A DNA stretch of 64,000 bases. It comes from Kitagawia praeruptora. Lineage: Eukaryota; Streptophyta; Magnoliopsida; Apiales; Apiaceae. Every line of letters begins with the position of its first letter. The stretch's first letter is position 1. The notes below the pieces were generated by a model. The model had not been told where the DNA came from. It saw nothing but the letters and a program-made list of their open reading frames with translations, and made no database searches. The stretch is from NCBI GenBank assembly GCA_037693485.1, contig CM075346.1, positions 96,454,501-96,518,500 on the forward strand, in the 5' to 3' direction. This document shows, one piece after another, positions 11,115-24,116 of this stretch. The translations under genes were made by a program, and so were the position numbers.

Positions 11115-11581
11115 TTCGTTTTACTGTTGACTTATGGCTTATAAGGCCATAAGCACTTATGGGGGGTGTTTGTCAAAATAAGTTTTAGCTCAAATTATAA
11201 CTTATAAGCCCATAAGTTGAATGTTAGGAAATCCTAACATTCAACTTATGCTTCTAACTTATTTCTCGATACACACAATATACAACATCCTTCAAATCTT
11301 CAAAACCATATATCTCTTGATCCATTCATTAGAAAATTGATATGTATATATCAAATTTCTCTATTCATCGAGATCTATCCATTGATATCCATTGTTATAT
11401 ATAAAAAACAAATATTTTGAAAATTATAAAAAAAAAAAAAGTTAACTTATAAGTTCTGATTTACCCAAACAGTCTACTGATTATAAGTTCTGATTTACCA
11501 AACACTCTACTGACTTATAATCTTTGCTCTACTTATCACTTATATGACGTAAGTGCTTATAAGCCATAATCTACTCATTTT
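11115..11581 (+). mobile_element. Palindromic MITE family X, copy 1
   Basis: It starts with GGCTTATAAGGCCATAAGC and GGGGGGTGTTTG and is built of repeated CTTATAAG/ATAAGTC blocks. A near-identical copy in reverse orientation lies at 27866-28335. Its outer end is split off by solo LTR J and resumes at 13155-13180 (ATTTTAAGATATCCCAAACA). Confidence 0.75.
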
Positions 11582-13154
11582 TGATGGAAAATACGGATGA
11601 GCGGAAGCGTGAAATAACATTTTATTTCATAAAATCCATATATCGCACATATAGAAAATTGTAAAAATGATATGGAATCGAAATTATACCTTGAAAAATC
11701 GAAGCTTCGAATCGAGATGATCGTTAGCAGTAGCTTCTCAGAGTGTGAAGCCCTCTACCGGTATCCACCAAGATTAATTTCTTCGATGAAGCCTTTTATA
11801 AAGTTTGAAGCTTTATAAAAATGGAGTTTCTTTTTCTTTTGAGAGAGAGAGAGAGAGATGAAGAAGAAAAAGAGGCAACTAGGTTTTTCACAAAAACCAA
11901 AAGTGTATCAAACTCTTCTCATCTCATTCTATTTATAGGGCTCAAGTAGGGTTTTTTCATAATTAATATATCATTATATATTAATATATAAATCCTACAC
12001 TTTGTCTTATAAAATGTTAAATAATAATTAAAACAATTTTAATCATTTATTAAAACAACTTGCTCTCTCAAAATACCTTCATCAATAAATTAATCTTTTT
12101 ATGGTGTGACCCTGTAGGTTCAATATTAAGCCGGTAGTAGAAATAAATAATAATAAACTTTTTATTTATTATTTATATGAATTCTAAAATTCATTAAATA
12201 TAATTAACTGATTAATTATATTTATTCTACATCGTGAGTGATGCTTCTCAACATATCGCGACTATCCGGATAATATGAATTCACTGCTTAGAATACGAAG
12301 AACCTGTCAGTGACTAGTTACAGTACAATCAATTCCTTCTACCCTACAATATCCCGATTAAATACAAGGCACGGAACTCGTGTCAAGCCTATCAGATTTA
12401 ATCATATGATTTCTTATTCATAATGCAAAGTTCATATTAATGTAAATTAGAAACTCCTTTCTAATTTCATTCACTCTGGCCAGAGATTCCAGAACTCGCA
12501 TACTAAGAATAACATAGGATATTCACTCCCTATACTGGAAGGGGTAGATCCTCTATTGACGTTAACTATCTCCATACACAAATCCCTATGCCCAGAATAG
12601 ACCTAATGTATGTCCTTGAGACTAAGGACTAAACCAAAGCACAGTTCATTATATACAAGATAACTTTAACGATCTCAAGTCTAAGGACACTTGTACAACT
12701 ATCACTCAGTGAACAACTATCGACACGTGAGTAAACTCCATTAGTTGTTCAACTTATCGAGTCATGTTCAGTGAACTTATTCCCTAATAAGCACCTACAT
12801 ACTAGCTATAGCGTCACCACACAAATGCCTATGAGAACAGACATCCTCCTCAAAGGAGCAAGCATAGTATGTACCAATCTTTGCGGATTCACTAACTTCC
12901 GATTAGTTATCCTATGATCAGGAACTGTTTAAGTCTAGAGTTATCATCTTCTAGATCTCACTATTATAATCTCATTATAATTCTAGAAGCTTTACTTTAA
13001 ACCATGGAATATCTTATTTAAAACAGTTTAAATAGATAAAGCCCGTAATAAAACCAAAACAAGTATTTTATTAATATTAATGAAATCAAATAAGAATACA
13101 AGAAAGTTCTTCCTAACTCATCATACATGATTGGATTTAGGACAAACACTTTCA
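11582..13154 (+). mobile_element. Solo LTR J (1573 bp) inside MITE X
   Basis: The termini are TGATGGAAAATACGG and CAAACACTTTCA, flanked by the 5-bp repeat ATTTT (11577-11581 and 13155-13159). Removing it restores the MITE end. The layout (GAGA tract near 11850, CTCTACCGGTATCCACC, TGTGACCCTGTAGGTT) parallels solo LTR F at 21322. No coding sequence is seen. Confidence 0.8.
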
Positions 13155-13184
13155 ATTTTAAGATATCCCAAACACCCACATTAC

Positions 13185-13561
13185 TGTTAGCTTATGCCTT
13201 ATAAGGCCATAAGCACTTATGGGGGGTGTTTGCCAAAATAAGTTTTAGCTCAACTTATAACTTATAAACCCATAAGTTGAATGTTAAGTGTATGTTTGGG
13301 GTATCTTAAAATAAGTAGCTTATGACTTATAAGCACTTATGTCATATAAGTGATGAGTAGAGCAGAGATTAGAGTGTTTGGTAATCAGAACTTATAATCA
13401 GTAGACTGTTTGGGTAAATCAGAACTTATAAGTTAACTTTATTTTATAATTTTCAAAATATTTATTTTAAGTTATATATTACGTATATCGAGACTAAGTT
13501 ATAAGTTATAAGTGCTTATAAGTCATAAGCTACTCATTTTAAAATATCCGAAGCATACACT
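13185..13561 (+). mobile_element. MITE X fragment plus adjoining MITE with about 50-bp inverted ends
   Basis: 13185-13289 repeats the left end of MITE X. At 13290 a second unit starts GTGTATGTTTGGGG and ends at about 13561 with GAAGCATACAC. The first and last roughly 50 bp are inverted copies (GTAGCTTATGACTTATAAGC), so the unit could fold into a long hairpin. Confidence 0.65.
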
Positions 13562-14225
13562 ATATACAGTCATGCATGAATAATAAAATAATGTAACGTG
13601 ATTAGAAACAAAACTACTTGAACATGAATTCGACAATAACTAACAAAAGAATTGAGCACAACAAACATAGGGACCAAGTGTCCAACTACATCCTAATAAA
13701 ATTAAGTAATTATATTCTACTCATATCATAAGATCTATGTATCCCCAAATTAATCTTCTACTCTAATCCGATACCTCAAAAAATTCTTATCGAATATCAT
13801 ATCGCTTCGAAGATTTAAAACTCGTAAATTAAGTATAAGTAGGCCATCTCACGTTCGTCTTAATTTTCAATTCCTGTCTACATGTGTTTTCCTTCCCTGA
13901 AGGAAGGTTCCTGGTGTTTGTGCTTTTTACTTTATTTTGAAAAGTCGGGCCCAGCAGGACTAGCAAAATATGAAAAATCTCACAAAGGGGTCCACAACGT
14001 AAATGACAAGTCACTGACAATAGCACGAGGAGCGCGTAAGGCGATTGACGTGTAATAGAGAGGACATGTGGTGACACGTGTAATCTAGTTACTCCGTTTG
14101 GAACGTAGTCAAGGTAGTTGGACCCCTACCTTGGCGGTTGTTTCAGTTAGGACCCCACACCAACCGATCTCAACTGCCTTTGCCTGCCGACAAAATATTT
14201 TTTTCAAAATAATTTTTTTTTTTTA
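13562..14225. other. Unassigned intergenic sequence
   Basis: There is no convincing gene. A short minus ORF at 13829-14077 has no recognisable domain. The stretch is somewhat more GC-rich near 13930-14180. Confidence 0.4.
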
Positions 14226-14600
14226 ACTCAAAAAACGACTTTCATTCAACAATTCAAATCAAACGAAAGAGCCTCCAACAAACAACAAACACGTAGGAGG
14301 AGACATGGGAATTAGCTAAACAAGGGACTCTAGCCAATGTATGTGCTACCTTGTTAGCTTCTTTCCGAATTAAACGAACCGAAACCGCTGCCGTACTTTC
14401 TAATTCTTCCTTGCATTCTTCAACAATATCACCTACTTCGAACAGATTCTTCTTTCCTTCTGTTATTGCTTTGACACCCAGCATAGAATCAGACTCCAAA
14501 GATACCAAGTCAGTTCTTACTCTCTCCTCCTTTATCCAAGACAGCGCCTCCCTGATCCCTACAAAATATTTCCTTATTTCCTTCCATCATTTTCCTTTGC
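14226..14600 (-). pseudogene. 3' end of a LINE (RNase H domain) with poly(A)
   Basis: On the minus strand, REALSWIKEERVRTD, VSLESDSMLGVKAI and RKEANKVAHTLARV match the tail of the plant LINE RNase H domain, followed by a stop and an A-run (seen as T at about 14215-14226). It is strongly 5'-truncated: no reverse transcriptase is left. There are no internal stops in the final 85 codons, so the insertion is not very old. Confidence 0.75.
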
Positions 14601-14640
14601 AATGGTCCATGTTTTCTCCTCTCATTGCCCCATAGGCCAC

Positions 14641-15955
14641 AACTCGATTTTTGTGCGTTATTAGCATTATTATAAAAAACGGAATTCGGAATAAATAATG
14701 AAAATTTTAAAAAAAAGAATTAATTAAATAATTGAAAATTAATCAGAATCATTAATTAGATCATTATCCAAATGAATTTAATATTACCTTTTATATGAAC
14801 TTATTTTTAATACGTACAATATAAATTTTAAATTAATATTTCATAAAATTTAATTTTAATATTTTTTTTTAAAATTTGATCGAATTTGGCGTTTTTTTAT
14901 CAAAGTTATTATTTATTGATCGAATTATTCGTTTATTGACTGCTTTTTACAGAATTTTTTTTTTATCTCAATTTTGTTGAAATCCACTAAAACAGACATC
15001 GAACAATGATTAATTGTCGATTTTTAGAATACTAGTCATTAGTTTTTTTATTCATATTTTTTCCTATCTTTTATTGTTTTAGTTATGGTTTGGAACTTAA
15101 TATGTGCTCCTTCTTGATATGTGTAATTGAAAAGATCAAATTATTCTTGTATACATTTCAATTCTAAGCTATTTTTACATTGGATAATAATGATTTTGTT
15201 TCCGATCTTAAGAAAGGATGGGCATATATCAACTTATTATACATATCAACTTATTATGATTTTTATACAGTTGGGTTCTTAGCCTAGTGTCCAAGTTTAT
15301 AATTCATACTCATAAAATTTACTAAAAATTGTTTAAAGTAGAAGTGTTAAGTAAATTTGACTTTTGTCCATAATAAAAAATTGAATTTTCGACATCTGTC
15401 AATATTACACTTTAATAACACGTTAAGTAACTCATTCTTTTGTAATGTTAAGATATTCGAAAGAAATTTTGGCAGGATTACGTATTATATTCTAATAATT
15501 ATAAATATTATATTTACCTCATTAGCTGAATTCTTCGAAAGTAATTCAGAAACGAACACGTCCGAATTTTTGAGTTTGCCATAAGTGGACAAATATTGTT
15601 AAATTAAAATTCTTGTGCAGTTTAATCAGAAAGCAAGAAATAGAGGTGTTGCATGTGTTTAGGTCAAATAATTCGAGGGCATGTGCGAGACTATGGTAAG
15701 CAGGTTCTAAAGCTCGCTAGAAGAGTAGAAGGTGTCCAGGGATGACCTACTAGCGATTAATCAATTAGGTAGTAATTAATTGTAATGATTAATCTGTATA
15801 TTAATCGAATGCATTAAAATATTATTTTTATATAATTTAATTTTAATGTTTTAAAAAATATTTTATATAAGTAAAAATATAAATATATTCATTTTATTAT
15901 CAAATATAATGAGTTAATTTACCTTTCATGTATAAATTATATTTTTTTATTAAAA

Positions 15956-15992
<37 letters not shown>

Positions 15993-16600
15993 TTTGATAA
16001 ATAAAAAAAATGTTTTAAATTTTTATTCATGATTTGAACCATTTTTTAAAATTTGATCAATTAATCTCGTCTAGACCGCCTAAATTCGATTAATAATTGA
16101 TTTTTGAGAAAAATGGTTTTTGATCAATTTTCACAAAAATTAAACATTTTTGCACAACTTGGCGCCTAATCGCTAATTAATCGGTGGTCTAAACTGATTT
16201 TTAGAACACTACTACCAGGCTTCCTCATGTGGCTGGTGTCACTCAAAGCCACGAAGCTCCCCTTGAATGCATATACCATCTTGCTCACTTTCCATGCTAA
16301 CGGTATTTACCTTCTTCCTCTACCCAATTCAACCTCCAAACAAACAGAGGGTTTGGAAAGGAGAGACTGAGAGAGCGAGGCAAATAGGGGATGCATGCAT
16401 GAGTAGGTGTTGAAATTGACGTTATAACTACCATGTACCTAACCTAATCCTCCCATCTTTTATCTCTCTTTTTTGTTTTACTTGGTTATTATTATAGTTA
16501 AAAGATTCTCACGCAGATGCAGGTGGACCATTTCCATGTGGTTTCACCTTCTCATCACATCACCCTATCTCTATTTTCTTCTTTTTTTTAGTTTTATTAC
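14641..16600. other. AT-rich intergenic DNA
   Basis: No supported gene. An about 30-bp (TA)n microsatellite lies at 15957-15989. Short ORFs in this stretch look random. Confidence 0.6.
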
Positions 16601-17134
16601 TAATCCTTACAAATTTTTGTCAATTTGTGATTTGGGAGACTAACCAGGTGATAAATTTACATTTTTTTGGACGTCGTCGGACGGTTGAGAGTTCGAGTCT
16701 CAGTGAAATATTCTGTAAAGGTAAACAAAGGTTCTTGCTAGAATCCGTTTTTACTACAAGAAGAAAAGTGCGAGAGCCAAAATTGGAACAAGTCTTGTGA
16801 CTCAACCAAAAGGAGGCATTTCTTTTTAATGAGCCTCATGCTCAGAGTCGTATTGAATCTTTTGGGCCTGAGTTTACTTGGTTCTTCATTTTCTGTCATC
16901 TACTTAAAACTAAAATTGAGATAGCCCAGCAAGCATGTTGATCCCATTAGTCCGGTAAGCCCATATAACCAGAAAGCCCAGTTGTACATCAAAAGATTCT
17001 TCTCAGTAGCAACTAGCATGTTACCATATACTGTTATAGGCTGCGGTGCCAGCAGGAACAGTTCTGGTCCTTTACGAGTCATAATTTATTTCGGAAAATG
17101 CACCATGATTTGGGCCTCTTGGGTTTTGTATATG
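16601..17134. other. Unassigned intergenic sequence
   Basis: GAGTTCGAGTCTCAG near 16688 resembles a tRNA B box but no A box or cloverleaf could be traced. Nothing else was identified. Confidence 0.4.
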
Positions 17135-17807
17135 CAGGGGCGGACCCAGGAAGTCGAAACCACCCGGGCTGAAACTGTAGCCGCGCAGCGCCGATTTTTT
17201 TATGCGCCCACGCGCCGTTCAATAGCTCCACCTCAACATTCTTTCTAGGATGCCCCCGGCAAGAACGTTATTTAAAATGCTTAACCATGAAATTTTAAGC
17301 ATCAAGAGACTTTCATATGTTGCAAGAAACAACCCATGTTCCACCACACCATCACATTCAAGTTCTCAGTTCTCCCCATTCACTCTCAATTTCTCTTCTA
17401 CCCCCGGATCCTTAAACATTTCTTGTAACCTAAACAAATTATACATCTAACAAAACTGCACAACCTCAATCGGCATTGCAAGTCCACTCCCCCAAGCCCA
17501 CTAACTAACTTCGAATCAGAGATGGAAGACGGAAGCAGAAAAATAGCAGTGAGTGGAACTTGGAAGACCGCGCATTGTAGCAAACTTGCCGACACTAATT
17601 TTGACCTGTTATTTGGGTTGTATAATCACAAATGGGCTGCTATTATTTATTGGGCTGACTTAAAGATTAATAATAATTAGCAGGGTTCTATTTTTCTCAC
17701 CCGGGCTGGACACTATTTTTGGACTGATGTTACATACAAAATTTTTTGCTATTTTTGAAGTCACCCGGGCTGCAGCCCACCCCAGCCATGGGCTGGTTCC
17801 GCCCCTG
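17135..17807. mobile_element. hAT-type MITE, 673 bp, TSD TGTATATG
   Basis: The termini CAGGGGCGGACCCAGG and GCTGGTTCCGCCCCTG are inverted repeats, flanked by the exact 8-bp repeat TGTATATG (17127-17134 and 17808-17815). CACCCGGGCTG recurs inside. The 8-bp TSD and terminal sequence point to hAT. There is no transposase. Confidence 0.9.
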
Positions 17808-17933
17808 TGTATATGGACTCTTCAGTAAAATAGGGCTAGCTTTGGGATCGTTGTTTGTTGAGAATACGGTTAAATAAACTCTTGATTATTCGAATAAATG
17901 ACCAAAATACTGATTTTGGAGAAATTTGTGGTC

Positions 17934-18232
17934 TGTTGGTTTGACTATCATTTATAATACAGCAAATTAATTAAAAAGAAATATGTTGATTACAAATGGG
18001 AGTTACAAATGTTATATGTTAATGTTTATTAATAGAATTAATGTACTTAAATGAGGCAGTTATGTTAAGGGATGGAGGATGTATTAGTATGCCTCTATAT
18101 AGTGGTAAAATGCCAAAAAGAAAAAGTGATGAAGAGATAAAAATGCTTGTTCCGAATACACAATCCGGAACCCCCTTTCTTAGACTTTACTCTTAACATT
18201 TTTATGTATATTTTGCAGGTCCAACTCCTCCA
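17934..18232 (+). mobile_element. 5' LTR of copia element E (299 bp)
   Basis: It runs TGTTGGTTTGACTATC...CCAACTCCTCCA. The second copy is at 23061-23365. TSD TGGTC lies at 17929-17933 and 23366-23370. The PBS follows directly. Confidence 0.92.
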
Positions 18233-18233
18233 T

Positions 18234-18245
18234 TGGTATCAGAGC
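18234..18245 (+). other. Primer binding site of element E
   Basis: TGGTATCAGAGC, initiator tRNA-Met type, one base after the LTR. Confidence 0.92.
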
Positions 18246-20080
18246 TTCGGTGATTATCAGCATTCATATGTGGTGGATTAGCTATTATAAATTTAGGCTA
18301 CTCTGTTTTTGGTTTTCTGCGTTGTCTTCTGCTTAGCAATTCGTTATGGTGTACCTAACCTCTATCTTGCCATCTAATGCCAACATCTTGCACGGTTTAT
18401 TCACTTTATCACTCAATCTTATCCATAATTTTTTTTGTTAGTTCTAATTATATACTAACATATATGCTTTCATTTTATTTTTGGCAATTGATCTAATATA
18501 TAGCGTAAGTGTTTGCCTATTCACTGATTGAGATTTCGGCATCTCATCTTTTGTCACTCTTTTCTAGTCATATATATGATTTTGATATTCTCATCTTAAT
18601 TTTTTTTAACTGATTGTGTGCCATTGTCTTTGTTTGTTTTTTGTTTGTTTTTAGAATATTCATCCATGTTAATGTATTATAATCACCTTTTTTTTTAGTT
18701 TTTAATTTCATATGATTTAATTTTCTTAACGGACATGCTAGTATCATAGTTTTTGTATTCATATCAGTGTGTCATGATCTTGCAATTTTTTGTATATTAA
18801 TTATACGCCTAGAGTTTTGTTTTAATATATTTTTTTGTTGTGATTCATCGAAGTTTAGAGTTCTGATTTTTTTTAGTGTTGTCATGCCTAATTATTAATA
18901 TCCTTGTGCTTGTCATTTCTAATGTTTTATCTACTCTTTTGGAATTTTTTTTAAGCCCTTCGTGTATTCTTTGTGTGTCCACTTCATTTTAGTTTATTTT
19001 ATCAATTTTGAATATATGTTGTTGGTTGAGTGATTTTGGTTTTTGTTACGATATGAAATTTTTAAATATTATTTTGTGTTTAAATGATTCTTGAAAATGA
19101 AGAGTTTATTAATTTTTTTAAAAAAAAAAAAGAAAAATGAATTGTCATAGGACAATTTAGAAGTTTTCGTTGAAATAGATGAGTGGTGGATTGTGAATGG
19201 AAATTGTGGTTTAAATAAATGAAATTGGACTAGAGAATATTTCTATTTGGCTTAGAAAATGGGCACGAAAAAGGTGAAAACATTTTAAGTGGTGGACAAG
19301 TTGATTGTATTGAAATTGAAATATAGATTGTGTCCAATATTATTTTCGAAAATTGAGAAGGCTCGAATTATATTGAGTGGAGCAAGAGAATAAGAAATAA
19401 ATTGTTTATGTACAATTTGAAATTTATCGTTGAAATAAACGTTGCTGTTTGAGAAAATTTTGTGGCTCTCAGAATAGAAAGAAGAAAAGATAAGAATATT
19501 GGGACAAGTTTCCGGAATCAAATAAACAAGATAATTTGAATTTGTCATCGAAAAATATTGAATTTTTATTTGAACAGAAATGCTCAGAATATAGAGCACG
19601 AAAAAAATAGTTGTTTTTGTCGCTCGTAATGGAGAGCACGAAAATTAACTATTTTTTTTAAACGAGTACTTTATGACGTGTTTAGCAAGATCGATCAAGA
19701 ATAATGAATCGGATCTGAATATTGATAATGAAGCATTTTATTGAAAAATAAAATGTTTAAAAAATCCAATTGAGTGGATGAACAACTATTATGTATATAA
19801 TGGTGAAATATATTTTATTTTATAGCGAGGGAACGAATCTTTCTGACGCATTGAAGTTACTCTACCACTGATAAGTTATTTTTTGAGAGTCGAGAAATCA
19901 AAATAATTTTATTTCATGGAATTAAAATAAAAGTGGGAGTTGAGTGAACCACCGTAATATAGAAAATTCGTTGGTTGTTAATGAATTTTGAAAAGAAAAA
20001 TAAAGTTGGTGCGTTGGTTGTCAATGAACTTTGAAAAGGAAAATAAAGTTGGTGGTGTGTTTATAAATTTGAGGCATGAC
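18246..20080 (+). other. Decayed internal region of element E
   Basis: AT-rich sequence between the PBS and the RT fossil where gag, protease and integrase should be. I could not read any domain; it is either too mutated or has been replaced. Confidence 0.5.
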
Positions 20081-20082
20081 CG

Positions 20083-21316
20083 GTGAATTTTTTTTATATA
20101 AAAAATTGGGAGTTTTATATCGATAAAGAATTAGACAATTGTGTCTGTATTTTTTTTAAGTGGGAGTTCGTTTACGATTATATCGTATATTTTGATGATA
20201 AGTTGTTAGCGAAAAATGAGAAGGAAATGTTAAATTGTGGGATTTCATTTAAAAATTTGGGATGAAAGATATTGGAGAAATTTTTTTTAAGTGGGAGTTC
20301 GTTTACAATTATATCGTATATTTTGATGATAAGTTGTTAGCGAAAAATGATAAGGAAATGTTAAATTGTGGGATTTCATTTAGAAATATGGGATGAAAGA
20401 TATTGGAGAAATTTCATATATATGTTCCAAGAATCCGGTTTGTAAGGGATAAAAAGGAACACTGAGTTTGAATTGAAAATTTGGGCTTGCAACTGTGAAT
20501 ATTTATAAATTCGAGAAATGTGAATTAAAAGGGTTATATTTTGAATGTTGAGTTGGAACCAGAAAGGTATCCTAGTGAAATGCTCGATCGTTTTAGTATG
20601 AAAAATTGCAGTCCGGCGCCAACCCATTGGTAATGGGGAAATGGTTAATGCAGAAAAGGCACTTGATGTATCATATGCGCAAGTAGTCGGAAGTTCGATG
20701 TTGTGTAATCGATTGACTTGACTTGGCATATTTAATTGGTCTAGTGAATGCATACGAAAGAAATCCTAATCAAGCCTGGTGAGAGGTTGTGAATAGGATA
20801 ATGAAGTACTTAAAGTGTACATTGCACCATTAATTGTGGTTATGAGGCAGACGTGCCTGAATTTGTTGATTGTTCTGGTGCAGATTTCGAAGGTGATAAG
20901 ATAATGAGAATTCAACTTCGGAAGACTTATTAATTTATGGTGGATCCGAAGTTGGAAAAACATGAATGTGTTTGCAAGAAGTGAAAGTGATAATGTTTAA
21001 TGGGAGATTTTTTAGAAGGTATTTCTGTGAAAGTATTTATCAAACATGTTAGTTTTGATTGGACTTAAAAATATTTGAGTCATTTAATATATATGGAATC
21101 TTATTCTAATGAATAGTGAGAATTATGGATCTCTTATAAATGGGATATTTGCGGAACTGTTGTACAAATATTGGTTTTAGCGAAACTTACAAATATCTAT
21201 GTTTGGAAAATTGAACATATGAGATATGATATCGAATATCATAAGAGGATATTCAAATTATAGATTATGTGAAAAGTGGGAGTCGTGAAAAGTATTTAAA
21301 ATGAAAGTCAAGTGGG
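20083..21316 (+). pseudogene. Fossil RT and RNase H of element E
   Basis: A frame at 20083-20265 reads DYIVYFDDKLLAKNEKEML, fitting the copia RT YVDD region, then FKNLG*KILE. A 131-bp tandem duplication (about 20150-20280 and 20281-20411) repeats this palm segment. Further on, EMLDRFSMKNCSPAP, SYAQVVGSSM and VNRIMKYLKCTL are recognisable as the RT end and start of RNase H. Many stops and frameshifts make it long dead. It ends at the polypurine tract AAGTGGGAGA. Confidence 0.7.
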
Positions 21317-21321
21317 AGATG

Positions 21322-23057
21322 TGTTGGGTTCTGAGGCATAAAACGTAGCGAATAGATGTAAACAAAACAAAAAAATCGAAACCCAAACCAGGATCCATGT
21401 ATAATTATGGGTTAATTATGGAGATCAGAATCTATACCTTAAGAAGCTTTACGATTCGGTTGACAAATGGAGATCCTAGCTTGATTGAACACCACGTATC
21501 CCGTATGCAACGATCTACGCTCTATCGGTATCCACGCAGAAGCTCGAACGAAGGATGTTGTGTACTAGCACAATAATTCGTTTTCTCTCTATCTCTCTAG
21601 CAGCTAGGGTTTTTAATAAAAACGTATTTTGCTTTCCAAGCCACAAAAGATATTATATAGGAGAGACAAAAAACGAAATCAGCCCTAATCCTAATTAGAG
21701 CCCATATTAATTCAGTTTTTCTAATCATTATCTAACTAAGACTTTCTCAATTAAATAATAACTACATTACTGAATTAATAAATTCGAAATTCCATTTATC
21801 ACATTAATTAAGTCATACTTAAACTAATAATAAATAATTCAAATTCTATCATTTAATTTAAATTAAATAATCCTCCGAGCATTCTATGTGTGTGACCCGA
21901 TAGGTTATTATTACGTTGGCAACGATTTTAAAATCCCAATTTAAAATCGTAAACAAATAGCGGCATCTAGTAACACATCATTGCTACCCAAGTAATAATA
22001 ATTTAAATGGTAATCCATATTGAACCTTTCGTGATTAATGTTTCCATGTAATATAATCCCTTTAACCAAATATTATAGATTAAACTCGAGGCATGTATTC
22101 AGTCATCCTCTTCAACATTTAATCCAGGTTTCCTTGATCAATGAGTAGACTATTAAAACAAATCATCATTTGAGCACGGCCATGCATTTCATAGTCTCAC
22201 TCAATCAAGAGGCCAATAATATCGACTGGTGCATAACAGAGCTAAGCAATAGAGCAGATATCTCCCTATGTCATGTAAAAAAGCAAAAAAACCAGGTGGC
22301 TCACCTCATGGCTAGAGTCACATGCTTGGTAGATTGCTATAATGTGTATTTGTCTCCTCCAGGAATGTTGTTGGAGACATTATCTTCCGATTTATCTGAT
22401 TAATGAAATCTTTCTTTACCTTCAAAAAAAAAAAAAAAAAATATCGCTCCTATTTATAGGAGGGTTAAATTCTTTATCTATCATTCAAATTTCTCATACG
22501 ACTCATAATATACCCAATGTCCACTTTTATCATCACCCGGTTAAAGGTAACTTTTAATGTAATCAAAATATATTAATCCTCGTATAGAAATATAATGATC
22601 TCAAGTTTAAGGATCATTACACCATTATCACTGTGAGTCTTTCTAATGACATTATTAACATGTAGAATCTCACTGTGGGTCTATCCAGTGCCATGCATAA
22701 TATTACATGCACCTATGTTCTTGACTTTAGTATCATTATACCCATGACCAATGAGATGTGGTCATCTTGTCAACAAACATACTAATCTTTATGCATTATA
22801 ATTGTCCCATATTATTAATGCTCGATTAGGGATATTTAGGAATACTAACACTATTCATATAATCTCATTTTTAAGTCACATACTTAAAGATATCATGTTA
22901 CATATTTTAAGGACATTTATTATTCTAATATTTATTTCGCAGTAAATAAAGACATAATCAATCATTATTGAATAATCAATGAAACATAATCATTAAATCA
23001 CAAAATAGTCTTTCCTAGAAACATAATTACATTGTCTCTAGGGCACTAACACTATCA
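21322..23057 (+). mobile_element. Solo LTR F (1736 bp), inserted at the polypurine tract of element E
   Basis: It runs TGTTGGGTTCTGAGG...CTAACACTATCA, flanked by exact AGATG repeats (21317-21321 and 23058-23062). Taking F out rejoins AAGTGGGAGA directly to the E LTR start TGTTGG. It shares motifs with solo LTR J. A LINE tail is inserted inside it. Confidence 0.88.
22225..22439 (+). mobile_element. 215-bp LINE tail inside solo LTR F
   Basis: In frame, ISLCHVKKQKNQVAHLMARV is the end of a LINE RNase H domain, then a stop, a short 3' UTR and an 18-base A-run. AATATCG flanks it (22218-22224 and 22440-22446), a target site duplication. Only the extreme 3' end was copied. Confidence 0.8.
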
Positions 23058-23060
23058 AGA

Positions 23061-23365
23061 TGTTGGTTTGACTATCATTCATAATACAAATTAAATAAAA
23101 AAAAATATGTTGATTACAAATGGGAGTTACAAATGTTATATGTTAATGTTTATTAATAGAATTAATGTACTTAAATGAGGCAGTTATGTTAAGGGGTGGA
23201 GGATGTATTTGTATGCCTCTATATAGTGGTAAAATGCCAAAAAGAAAAAATGACCAAGAGATAAAAATGCTTGTTCCGAATACAATCCGAAACCCACTTT
23301 CTTAGACTTTACTCTTAACATTTTTATGCATATTTTATGTATATTTTGCAGGTCCAACTCCTTCA
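23061..23365 (+). mobile_element. 3' LTR of copia element E (305 bp)
   Basis: A direct repeat of 17934-18232 with small differences, including a short insertion near 23326. Its first two bases are part of the TSD of F. TGGTC follows. Confidence 0.92.
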
Positions 23366-24116
23366 TGGTCTCTCTCGCGTCTCTCTCCGTCACTATCACC
23401 ATCACCCTCGTCCCTCTCTACTCACAACACCACCATCTCCTCTCCCTTCCCCATATCTCTCCATTTCCCATATCTCTCGTTTGTATCTCCCTCATATGTA
23501 TGTTTCATCTGGCCCCGCAGGGGCAATGTTCGATTTGACGAAAATGATTGTTCGATTTGGGGGTTTTAAATCTAGCATAAGAAATGATTTGAGAAGGGTA
23601 TGTAATCGTCGAAAGACAATTCGAATGGTATATAAAACATAAACGAACAATTACGGAAAAGTGACGAACGGAGCTGGTCAGATTTTGGCCGGAATCGCTC
23701 GAAATCGCCAAAGAGACAAAGAACCGTGTGTTTTCTACAGAATAATGGATAATGCTGATACGCCACTGGCAGTACCGTGTCTTTGTGATACGTCAGTAGA
23801 ACTGCAACAACAGCGTGTCTTGGTTATACGCTAGTTCCAATGCCGTGTCTCAGGACATACGGAGCACGCACTAGCGTGTCTGAGGATACGGTACACGCAA
23901 TAGCGTGTCCCGTCGGTAAAAAGGGTCGGTATTCCGGTTTTCAGTATTTTGGATCATCAATATTTATTTTTTATTATTTAGGGTCTTTAACCTGATTATT
24001 CATTATTAATTTTAAAAAGCTTTTTGCCAAATTCATTTCATTATTCTAAATATTTTAAAATGATTTGTTCATACTAAATAAAATTAAAATATAAACATTA
24101 GCATAGTTTTAAAATA

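Larger units (their letters stand above)
17860..23995. mobile_element. MULE-like non-autonomous element, split by copia E
   Basis: The pieces are about 17860-17933 and 23371-23995. The ends share inverted sequence (GACCAAAATACTGA against TCAGTATTTTGGATC), and the middle has GC-rich repeats of CGTGTC and ATACG. GGCCCCGCAGGGGC near 23512 also occurs, inverted, in the element at 29055. Exact ends and TSD are not resolved. Confidence 0.45.

Noticed and set aside
16680..16710. tRNA-like GAGTTCGAGTCTC
   Set aside because: No matching A box, acceptor stem or anticodon arm could be drawn, so no tRNA or SINE was called.
23326..23711. Several short ORFs on both strands
   Set aside because: They cross the LTR2/MULE junction of element E and have no shared domain; likely chance.
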